NCBI GenBank assembly: GCA_003645745.1
Contig: QNCH01000120.1
Coordinates: 1-5,262, forward strand
DNA from: Candidatus Omnitrophota bacterium
GTDB taxonomy: Bacteria; Omnitrophota; Gorgyraeia; B26-G9
Direction of reading: 5' to 3'
Length of the DNA stretch: 5,262 nucleotides
The notes under the pieces: model-generated
Told to the model about the DNA's origin: nothing
The model's database searches: none
The model's input: only the letters and a program-made list of their open reading frames with translations
Translations under genes and position numbers: made by a program
Shown: in pieces, positions 1 through 5,262 of the stretch
Position numbering within the stretch: the stretch's first letter is position 1
How the letters are laid out: each line of letters opens with the position of its first letter

Positions 1-24
1 ATTTCTCTTTGAATAAATTTTTAG

Positions 25-1083
25 ATGCAAGCTCAGAGGTCAATGAAACTTTTAGAGTTGCTCAGGTATTCTCATACAAAATTAGTTATGAAAATAAAAC
101 ATACAGGACTTAGACGTTCTGCTCTTAATACATTTGACCTTCTTGGTGTAAATGAAGTCGGTTTATCAAAAGCTTTTGCCTACATTCTGGGGCGGGAACC
201 AACAGCCTTATATCAATTTTTACACCATATTGGAATTTCAACAAAAAATACATCCGCGAACTTTAAGGACACATCAATAGAAACTGAACGAGTAAGGAAC
301 GAAGGTCGGACTGATATCGAAATTAGGCAAAAAGGAAAATTTCACGTTATCATTGAATGCAAAGTACACAGCAATAAAGTTCAATCACAACGGACTCAAT
401 ATTTAAAAAGTTTCAGTAATGATCCAAAAAAAATTCTCTGTTTCATAACCCAGCAAAATGATTTTAAAAAACAAATAACCGAAACTATCGCAATCCTCAA
501 TCTGGGGTGGATGGATATTGCAAATTTATTTGACAACAAACAATTTCAACACAACAGCTTAATAAAAAATTTTCTTAGTTTTGCAATGAAAGGGTTTAAA
601 ATGAGAGAACAAAAAGAAATTCTTATCCAAGATCTCGGTAATGCAAAAGAAATTAAAAGATTTCGTAACTTTCAGGTATATCGAAGAGACGTAATTTTTG
701 GAAGTCCTCTTTATTTTTCCCCATACTTCACACGAAATTCCAGGCAACCAGAGGGTGAAGGTATCTCATATTTATCAAAAATTCTTGGGATATTAACACT
801 TTCGCCAAAAGAGATCGAAAACTTCACTGATGACTTAAATAATTTTACTAATAAACCAGAATTAGTCAAAAAATGGATCGCAGGGATAAAAATTGATTCA
901 TCAGAAAAAAATAAAATTTTTACTTACTTTTTTTTAGAGGAACCTTTAAAATTAAATTCCCCTTTGCAAAAAGACGGCACAAATAAAAAAGGCAGAGGGA
1001 AAGACTGGATCGCAGCCATGATCCCCAAAAACAGATGTGTAACTTTTTCAGAATTCACACGAAGATTGATCGAAAAAAAATAA
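25..1083 (+). CDS. PD-(D/E)XK nuclease superfamily protein
   Basis: This 352-residue protein looks like a member of the PD-(D/E)XK nuclease superfamily (PDDEXK_4-like), a metal-dependent phosphodiesterase fold. The motifs appear in order. An N-terminal helix carries Glu44 in a NEVGLSKAFAYIL stretch (residues 43-55). GRTDIEI (94-100) supplies Asp97. VIIECK (108-113) supplies the E-x-K pair Glu111/Lys113. A Gln-Tyr helix (Q125/Y126) follows. The C-terminal block KGRGKDWIAAMIPKNRCVTF (322-341) resembles the conserved end of related nuclease-family proteins, so the gene looks intact. No signal peptide or membrane segment is seen, so it is probably cytoplasmic. The start is uncertain: ATG 25 has no clear ribosome binding site, ATG 43 has AGAGG at 35-39 but only 3 nt away, and ATG 88 has none. 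No partner (methylase, helicase) is visible. A DNA-cleaving or defence role is inference; the fold call is fairly secure and the substrate is unknown. Confidence 0.8.
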   Translation: MQAQRSMKLLELLRYSHTKLVMKIKHTGLRRSALNTFDLLGVNEVGLSKAFAYILGREPTALYQFLHHIGISTKNTSANFKDTSIETERVRNEGRTDIEIRQKGKFHVIIECKVHSNKVQSQRTQYLKSFSNDPKKILCFITQQNDFKKQITETIAILNLGWMDIANLFDNKQFQHNSLIKNFLSFAMKGFKMREQKEILIQDLGNAKEIKRFRNFQVYRRDVIFGSPLYFSPYFTRNSRQPEGEGISYLSKILGILTLSPKEIENFTDDLNNFTNKPELVKKWIAGIKIDSSEKNKIFTYFFLEEPLKLNSPLQKDGTNKKGRGKDWIAAMIPKNRCVTFSEFTRRLIEKK

Positions 1084-1129
1084 TATCTAATCTTTAAAAA
1101 ATTTAATTCAATAAAGCGAACATCAACTG

Positions 1130-1149
1130 AAACCTATTACGTTTGAGTA
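1130..1149. repeat. Solo terminal inverted repeat of the MITE family
   Basis: AAACCTATTACGTTTGAGTA matches the right end of the fold-back element at 1576-1595 exactly. It is also the inverted complement of that element's left end (1416-1434, 19 matching bases). It lies alone between the convergent stop codons of the nuclease gene and the HEPN remnant. Its outer end faces right, so any element it belonged to would extend leftwards. The bases just to the left (1084-1129) do not resemble the interior of the two full elements. Confidence 0.75.
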
Positions 1150-1160
1150 GATGTATTGGA

Positions 1161-1484
1161 TTAGATAATTTTTTTAATTGCAGCAATATGTTTTGCTGCT
1201 AAACGAATTATTTGTCTGCCTTCTGTTTCAGAAATAAGGCCTGCGTGATCATATAGATTTTTATTTCGTTTGATACGCATACGATTAAAAAAATGGATTC
1301 TATCGTGATGTTCCTCAGACAAAGATAGCAGCATAAAACTCCATACCGTCTTATGGCTCTCAGCGGATGAAGCACGATAACCTATCTTAAACATATATGC
1401 CCTGGAAGCACTCAAACTCAAACGTAATAGGTTTGTAATTTTATGACATCCCCCCCCTGCACTGCATCTTGAAACGTTCTTCAT
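1161..1484 (-). pseudogene. HEPN-like protein remnant, 5' end replaced by a MITE
   Basis: The last 83 codons (1161-1412) resemble the C-terminal part of small HEPN-fold proteins: a GYRASSAESHKTV turn, then a basic RMRIKRNKNLYD segment, then a final Ala-rich helix after SETEGRQ. R-N-K-N-L-Y-D-H fits the spacing of the HEPN Rx4-6H RNase motif, although relatives often lack the His. Such proteins normally carry roughly 50 more residues of helix before the GYRA turn. Here that part is missing, and the frame runs into the fold-back element at 1413-1597. Bases beyond the element show no recognisable N-terminal half. The frame stays open through the element, with an ATG at 1484 behind a good ribosome binding site (107 aa) or a TTG at 1544 (127 aa), so a chimeric product is possible. 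I call it a pseudogene because the N-terminal helices are lost. The HEPN assignment is from motif recognition only. Confidence 0.55.
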
Positions 1485-1597
1485 TCGCAAATCCTCAACG
1501 CAGCAAGCTGTGCCTGCGGTTTGGCTTAGGTCAGAACGTTCCAATCTAGGGCACAGGGAAACGCCTAAATTTCATAAACCTATTACGTTTGAGTATA
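1413..1597. mobile_element. MITE-like fold-back element, copy 1
   Basis: This 185-bp non-coding element is about 80% identical by eye to 4900-5080. Its ends are inverted repeats: ACTCAAACGTAATAGGTTT at 1416-1434 and the complement at 1576-1594. The outermost left bases (CAA) have diverged from the expected TAT. Inside, nested arms continue the palindrome: TTGAAACGTTCT at 1469-1480 faces AGAACGTTCCAA at 1533-1544 (11 of 12 paired), and the apex is GCAGC-AA-GCTGT at 1500-1511. It encodes no transposase. It interrupts or replaces the 5' part of the HEPN-like gene. No clear target duplication is seen, which suggests a later deletion at its left side. Confidence 0.75.
1492..1496 (-). promoter_or_regulatory. 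Ribosome binding site inside MITE copy 1
   Basis: On the minus strand GAGGA lies 7 nt before the ATG at 1484-1482, an ideal spacing. Both signals are inside the fold-back element and in frame with the HEPN remnant. In copy 2 the matching bases read GAGGT and ATA, so that copy has no start codon. This may be chance, but it is the best-supported start for the remnant. Confidence 0.4.
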
Positions 1598-1618
1598 GAT
1601 AAGTAATCATCATACATT

Positions 1619-1646
1619 TTGAAAAAATTGATTAATAGGGTAGAAT
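1619..1646 (+). promoter_or_regulatory. Candidate sigma70 promoter for the RND gene
   Basis: TTGAAA at 1619-1624 (one mismatch to TTGACA) is followed after 16 bp by TAGAAT at 1641-1646 (one mismatch to TATAAT). Transcription would begin near 1653, giving a leader of about 145 nt that contains the REP-like repeat and the stem-loop at 1717-1761. An imperfectly spaced TAATCA/TGATTA inverted pair (1604-1609, 1629-1634) brackets the -35 box and could be an operator, although the region is AT-rich and chance is likely. No factor is identified. Confidence 0.4.
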
Positions 1647-1662
1647 AAAAGCTGATCAAATT

Positions 1663-1713
1663 AGATTCCCGCTAAAAAATTGCGGGCATCTGTCCTGCCA
1701 TGCAGGGAATGAC
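1663..1713. repeat. REP-like palindromic repeat (GATTCCCGC...GGGAATGAC)
   Basis: The outer arms ATTCCC (1665-1670) and GGGAAT (1705-1710) are inverted repeats. Inside are two smaller hairpins: CCCGC/GCGGG (1668-1672, 1682-1686) and CCTGC-CAT-GCAGG (1694-1706). AGATTCCCGC and GGGAATGACA are the typical flanks of a short interspersed palindrome seen in many bacterial genomes. It is more GC-rich than its surroundings, which fits a dispersed repeat rather than a gene-specific control site. In the RND leader it would also form RNA structure. Confidence 0.6.
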
Positions 1714-1716
1714 AAA

Positions 1717-1761
1717 AATATTCTTTTTATAATCCTTTGGGATTAACTTAAAAAGAATATT
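1717..1761. promoter_or_regulatory. Large stem-loop in the RND leader
   Basis: AATATTCTTTTT (1717-1728) pairs perfectly with AAAAAGAATATT (1750-1761). An inner stem TAATCC (1730-1735) pairs with GGATTA (1740-1745), leaving a four-base loop. The two stems are separated by a small asymmetric bulge. It ends 24 nt before the ribosome binding site of the permease gene. It could be an attenuator, an operator palindrome or a terminator read from the minus strand, where a short T run follows the stem. It contains TATAAT (1728-1733) without a matching -35 box. The structure is clear, the role is not. Confidence 0.5.
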
Positions 1762-1784
1762 CCTTATATATTTAATTATTTAAC

Positions 1785-1789
1785 AGGAG
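1785..1789 (+). promoter_or_regulatory. Shine-Dalgarno site of the RND gene
   Basis: AGGAG sits 7 nt before the ATG at 1797. This strong, well-spaced site fixes the start, and the protein then begins directly with the cytoplasmic tail and first membrane helix expected for the family. Confidence 0.85.
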
Positions 1790-1796
1790 CGATTTA

Positions 1797-4700
1797 ATGG
1801 AAAATATATTTAAGTTTTTTATTAACCGCAAAATATTGGTTAATATTATTATTACCCTGCTGATTATTTTTGGCATAATGTCTTTAAAAAAAATACCGAG
1901 GGAAGGGATGCCGGCAATTGATTTAAATCAGGTTTCAATCACAACAATATATCCCGGGGCATCTGCGCAGGATGTTGAATTAAATGTTACAATTCCCATA
2001 GAAGACCATCTGCGAAACGTAGACGGAATCGAAGAAATAACTTCTACTTCAATGGAAAACAGCTCATCTATATTAATCCAAATAGATGAAAGTATGGGGG
2101 GAAAACAGACAGATTTTATAAAAGATGAAATTCAAAAAGAAATAGACAGTATTGATGATTTGCCTGACACAATAAAAAGTAAGCCGATTGTATCAGAAAT
2201 TGTAACCGGTGATATCCCAATAATTGAAATTGCCTTATCACATAAAAATAAAAGTTACTTACGGGATATTTCTCTGCAATTAGAAAAAAATATCGAAAAA
2301 TTAGATGGTGTCGCTGGAGTAGAAAAAGTCGGCTATTTTGACCAGGAAATTCACGTTGAAGTTGATCCAACATTAATGAACAACGCTTACTTTTCATTAC
2401 CTGAGGTCGTCACGTCTATACAAAAAAGAAATTTAAGAACTACCGCTGGAACCCTGGAATCTTATAAAGGCCTTAAAAATATAATTATCCTGAATAAATT
2501 TAAAAACCCGCTGGAAGTAGCGGATGTAATTCTAAGAAGCAATTTTGAACAAAAACAGATATCATTAAAAGAAATCTCTGAAGTAAAACTCACAGAAGAA
2601 GATAATCATCTTATTGTGCGAAATAACGGCGAAATTGGCATCTCCCTTCTGGTTAGAAAAAAAAATGCCGCGGATATAATCCGAACGATTAAAAGCGTAC
2701 AGGCTCTGGTAAAAGAAAAAATACCTAAAGAAATAAAATACACTTATGTTAACGATCAGTCTAAAACAACAAAAACCAGGCTTAAACTTCTGATCAATAA
2801 CGGAATTATCGGCTTTATTTTAGTCTTATTATTTCTGTTTTTTTTCTTAAATAAAAAAGCCGCGTTATGGACATCATTTGGTATTCCGTTTTGTTTTATC
2901 GCTGCTTTTTCATTTTTTCCGCTTTTTAATTTAACACTAAGCGCGATTGCATTAAGCGGCCTGCTGATTGTGATTGGTATAATTGTTGATGATGCTATAG
3001 TAATCTCAGAAAAAACGACTTTTTATCAGGAATCTGGGTTAGAGCCGCGAAAAGCGTCCTTAAAAGCAGTTATGGAAATGGCTGCACCTGTGACAACAGC
3101 TGCTTTAACTACAATATTTGCTTATCTGCCGATATTTTATCTTAGCGGAAAAATCGGCAAATTTGTCAAAGCGATTCCCCTTATTGTAATCATCATACTC
3201 GTAATTTCTTTGTTTGAATCTTTTTTTGTTCTTCCTAATCATTTAGCGCATGGGAAAAATAAAAAAAGCTCCAAACCAGAATGGATGATTTTTTTAGAAA
3301 AAATATATAAAAATATTCTTGTTTTTATCCTTAAATTCCGCTATATGTTTATGCTTTTGCTGTTAACGGCTTTCGCTGTTTCCATATTACTTGCCGGAAA
3401 ATATTTAAAGGTTCAGATGTTTCCTCAATCTAATATAAATACATTTTTTATAAAAATAGAAACACCTAACAATTTTAATTTAGAAAAAACCCAACAAGTA
3501 ACACAAGAACTCGAGCAATTAATCGCGAAATTGCCCAAAGATGAAGTAGCTTCATATATATCGCGCATTGGACATCAATCCACGTCAAAAACAAAAAATT
3601 TCGGCGACCACGAAAACTGGGCGATTATTACTGTTTTTCTGACTCCTGACTCTGAAAGAAAACGATATGCCAGCCAAATCATTAAAGAGCTGAAAAGCAA
3701 ATATAAGCCATTAAAAGGCATTAAAGTTGTTTTTGACAAGCAAAAAATTGGCGCGATAAAAGATAAACCTGTGACAATACATTTAAGTTCAAATGATCGC
3801 AACATACTTATTGCAGCAGAAAAAAAGACGCTAACTTTTCTCAAAAAAATGAAAACAATGGGTGTTTCAGATCTTGACAGTAACAGGAAACAAGGCAAAG
3901 ACGAATTAGTGGTTGACATAGACCATAAAAAAATGGCAGCGCTTGGCATAACTACCGCAGATGTCGCACAGATACTAAAAATTGCCTATGAAGGCGAAAT
4001 TGTAACTTCTATACAAACTGTTGATCAAGAAATTGATTACAGAGTAATCTTAAATAATGAGAGCAGAAAAGATTTAAATATTTTAAATGAGCTTGGAATA
4101 AAAAATAAAGCAGGCGCGCTGATTAAACTAAAAAATTTCATCAGTTTTAAAAACAGAACCTCAGACCTGTCCATTTATCACAGAAATGGAGTAAGAAGCA
4201 TTACAATAAGCGCAGAAATTGCCTCAAAAAAAATTTCCGCTCTTGAGTCAGCAAAATATATACAAACAAATCTCATAGACACCTGGGATATTCCAGACTC
4301 CTTAGAATATGAATTAGGAGGTGAGTATAAAAAAACAAAAGAAATTTTAAAAGATGTAAAAACCGCGGCGCTGATCGCAGTATTACTAATCTTTTGTGTC
4401 TTAGCTGTTCTACTCGATTCATGGACTCTCCCTTTGACAATTATGTCTGTAATTCCCTTTAGTATTATTGGGGTAATTTTCGCGCTTTTAACTCACGGGC
4501 AAAATATTTCTATGTTTGTACTTTTAGCGGTAATCAGCCTTTCAGGAGTTGTTGTTAATGATTCAATTGTTATGGTTAATACATTAAATAAAAACTTAGC
4601 AGGAAGAGGGAATAACAAAGACTTTCTCTTGCGGATCGCGGAATTTTCTAAAACAAGGCTCAGGCCAATTTTATTAACCACACTAACCACTTTGGCAGGA

Positions 4701-4880
4701 CTGCTGCCAATGGCTTACGGCTGGGGAGGATATGAAAAAATGCTTTCCCCAATGTCTTTGGCATTTAGCTGGGGGCTGCTCTTTGCAACAATCATCACCC
4801 TATTTTTGATACCCTGTTTATATATGGCGATAAATGATCTAACACTCAAATTTGGTAAAAAAAGAGTACATATCGATTAG
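1797..4880 (+). CDS. Efflux RND transporter permease subunit (AcrB/MexB superfamily)
   Basis: This 1027-residue inner-membrane proton antiporter is complete; AcrB has 1049. It shows the duplicated RND plan: TM1 at about 11-30, a periplasmic porter/docking region to about 330, TM2-TM6 (about 333-480), TM7 near 515-535, a second periplasmic region to about 850, and TM8-TM12 (about 853-1010). Family signatures include YPGASAQDVE (52-61), the TM4 proton-relay pair Asp398/Asp399 in GIIVDDAIV, SLFESFFVLPNHLAH (471-485) and RLRPILLTTLTTLAGLLP (954-971). In TM10 the position of AcrB Lys940 appears to be Asn921, followed by Asp922, in GVVVNDSIV; this variant is common in RND branches outside AcrB itself. 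There is no CusA-like metal signature that I can see. RND pumps normally work with a periplasmic adaptor and an outer-membrane channel, but neither neighbour gene here is one. Substrate is unknown. The family call is very secure. Confidence 0.95.
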   Translation: MENIFKFFINRKILVNIIITLLIIFGIMSLKKIPREGMPAIDLNQVSITTIYPGASAQDVELNVTIPIEDHLRNVDGIEEITSTSMENSSSILIQIDESMGGKQTDFIKDEIQKEIDSIDDLPDTIKSKPIVSEIVTGDIPIIEIALSHKNKSYLRDISLQLEKNIEKLDGVAGVEKVGYFDQEIHVEVDPTLMNNAYFSLPEVVTSIQKRNLRTTAGTLESYKGLKNIIILNKFKNPLEVADVILRSNFEQKQISLKEISEVKLTEEDNHLIVRNNGEIGISLLVRKKNAADIIRTIKSVQALVKEKIPKEIKYTYVNDQSKTTKTRLKLLINNGIIGFILVLLFLFFFLNKKAALWTSFGIPFCFIAAFSFFPLFNLTLSAIALSGLLIVIGIIVDDAIVISEKTTFYQESGLEPRKASLKAVMEMAAPVTTAALTTIFAYLPIFYLSGKIGKFVKAIPLIVIIILVISLFESFFVLPNHLAHGKNKKSSKPEWMIFLEKIYKNILVFILKFRYMFMLLLLTAFAVSILLAGKYLKVQMFPQSNINTFFIKIETPNNFNLEKTQQVTQELEQLIAKLPKDEVASYISRIGHQSTSKTKNFGDHENWAIITVFLTPDSERKRYASQIIKELKSKYKPLKGIKVVFDKQKIGAIKDKPVTIHLSSNDRNILIAAEKKTLTFLKKMKTMGVSDLDSNRKQGKDELVVDIDHKKMAALGITTADVAQILKIAYEGEIVTSIQTVDQEIDYRVILNNESRKDLNILNELGIKNKAGALIKLKNFISFKNRTSDLSIYHRNGVRSITISAEIASKKISALESAKYIQTNLIDTWDIPDSLEYELGGEYKKTKEILKDVKTAALIAVLLIFCVLAVLLDSWTLPLTIMSVIPFSIIGVIFALLTHGQNISMFVLLAVISLSGVVVNDSIVMVNTLNKNLAGRGNNKDFLLRIAEFSKTRLRPILLTTLTTLAGLLPMAYGWGGYEKMLSPMSLAFSWGLLFATIITLFLIPCLYMAINDLTLKFGKKRVHID

Positions 4881-4899
4881 AGAGAATGGCCAGCGGTTC

Positions 4900-5080
4900 T
4901 ATACTCAACCGTAATCGGTTTGCAATTTCAGAACGTCCCTCTGCACCGCATCTTGAAACGTTCTTCTATCGCCAAACCTCAACGCAGCAAGCTGCGCCTG
5001 CGGTTTGACTCAATCAAAACGTTTCAATCTACAGCACAGGAAACACCCTAAATATTGCAAACCGATTACGGTTGAGTATA
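4900..5080. mobile_element. MITE-like fold-back element, copy 2
   Basis: This 181-bp element has perfect 27-bp terminal inverted repeats (4900-4926 and 5054-5080), starting TATACTCAACCGTAATCGG. The palindrome continues inwards: TTGAAACGTT (4953-4962) with AACGTTTCAA (5018-5027), CAAACC (4973-4978) with GGTTTG (5002-5007), and an apex CGCAGC-AA-GCTGCG (4983-4996). It has no coding capacity. Both ends carry TATA, compatible with a TA target duplication of the IS630/Tc1-mariner kind, although this is inference. It lies 19 bp after the RND stop codon and 39 bp from the stop of the convergent gene, where as RNA it could act as a two-way terminator. Confidence 0.8.
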
Positions 5081-5089
5081 ACATACCGG

Positions 5090-5105
5090 GCATGATAAAT
5101 CATGC
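5090..5105. terminator. Short palindrome between convergent genes, possible weak terminator
   Basis: GCATGATAAATCATGC is a perfect inverted repeat (7-bp arms, or a 6-bp stem with a TAAA loop). It lies 14 bp beyond the stop codon of the minus-strand gene at the right edge. No T-rich tail follows on either strand, so an intrinsic terminator role is only tentative. Confidence 0.3.
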
Positions 5106-5119
5106 TTCTACATTGTAAT

Positions 5120-5262
5120 TTACTTTGTGATATTTACCAATGTTTTCAATATTATCCTGACTATCGCTTTCAGGCTTTCCTCTTGCCTGATATAATCTGC
5201 CATCTTTGGGCTGTATTTATAATACAAATTTACAAATGTTTTGCCATAAAAATTATTCAGCA
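5120..5262 (-). CDS. C-terminal end of a CFI-box-CTERM-like protein (partial)
   Basis: Only the last 46 residues are inside the window; the gene enters from the right edge and ends with TAA at 5122-5120. The segment FVNLYYKYSPKMADYIRQ followed by SLKAIVRIILKTLV matches the tail I know from proteins with the CFI-box C-terminal domain, where a Cys-Phe-Ile-Ala-Thr-Ala motif is followed by an LRxFRD helix, a YYxYSPxxAdfI segment and a final hydrophobic helix. The CFI motif itself would lie about 35-50 residues upstream, outside the window. Such tails occur on secreted or envelope proteins of Deltaproteobacteria and others, and may act in anchoring or sorting, which is not established. The gene converges on the RND gene with fold-back element copy 2 between them. 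The main body of the protein, and hence its function, cannot be seen. Confidence 0.6.
   Translation of the reverse strand, partial: LNNFYGKTFVNLYYKYSPKMADYIRQEESLKAIVRIILKTLVNITK

Noticed and set aside
559..747. Minus-strand open frame of 62 codons
   Set aside because: It lies wholly inside the nuclease gene on the opposite strand and has no recognisable protein features.
1485..1544. TTG start at 1544 for the HEPN-like frame
   Set aside because: The extra 20 codons are entirely element sequence without a good ribosome binding site; the ATG at 1484 has one.
1130..1597. CRISPR-like array from three copies of one 20-mer
   Set aside because: Copies are in opposite orientations with unequal spacing (over 260 bp and about 140 bp), which fits element ends and not direct repeats.
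1728..1733. Perfect TATAAT box
   Set aside because: No -35 box at a suitable distance (the nearest, ATGACA, leaves only 13 bp); it is also part of the stem-loop arm, so TTGAAA-16-TAGAAT upstream is preferred.
2116..2397. Minus-strand open frame of 93 codons
   Set aside because: Antisense shadow of the RND permease gene, with no ribosome binding site or family similarity.
3575..3949. Minus-strand open frame of 124 codons
   Set aside because: Antisense to the second periplasmic domain of the permease; its composition reflects the reverse complement of that gene.
4493..4690. Minus-strand open frame of 65 codons
   Set aside because: Antisense to the TM10-TM11 region of the permease; no independent support.
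4971..5010. Possible integron attC site in the apex of the fold-back element
   Set aside because: No paired RYYYAAC/GTTRRRY core sites; the palindrome belongs to the longer element, and no integrase or cassette order is seen.

Overview
This AT-rich window appears to come from a Gram-negative bacterium. A full-length inner-membrane RND transporter requires an outer membrane, and the tail of a CFI-box-type protein at the right edge is a domain I associate mainly with Deltaproteobacteria (Desulfobacterota) and similar environmental lineages. The lineage is a weak inference and no species is named.

Layout from left to right. Bases 1-24 hold nothing I can assign. A PD-(D/E)XK nuclease-family gene occupies 25-1083 (+). 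Between it and the next gene lies a single 20-bp copy of a repeat-element end (1130-1149). A minus-strand remnant of a small HEPN-like gene (1161-1484) follows; its 5' part has been replaced by a short fold-back element (1413-1597). The 199 bases from 1598 to 1796 hold a plausible sigma70 promoter (1619-1646), a REP-like GATTCCCGC...GGGAATGAC repeat and a large stem-loop. They lead into a strong ribosome binding site and the RND permease gene (1797-4880, +). A second, cleaner copy of the fold-back element (4900-5080) sits between the permease and a convergent gene. Only the last 46 codons of that gene are inside the window (5120-5262, -).

The genes do not form one pathway. The permease is monocistronic here, with no adaptor or outer-membrane partner next to it. 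The nuclease and the HEPN remnant are both of kinds often found in defence or toxin-antitoxin neighbourhoods. The most noteworthy structure is the pair of related non-coding fold-back elements (MITE-like). Their terminal inverted repeats match between the two arms of one copy but differ between copies at the same two positions in both arms, and one copy has replaced the start of the HEPN gene. I did not find a convincing new multi-gene system.
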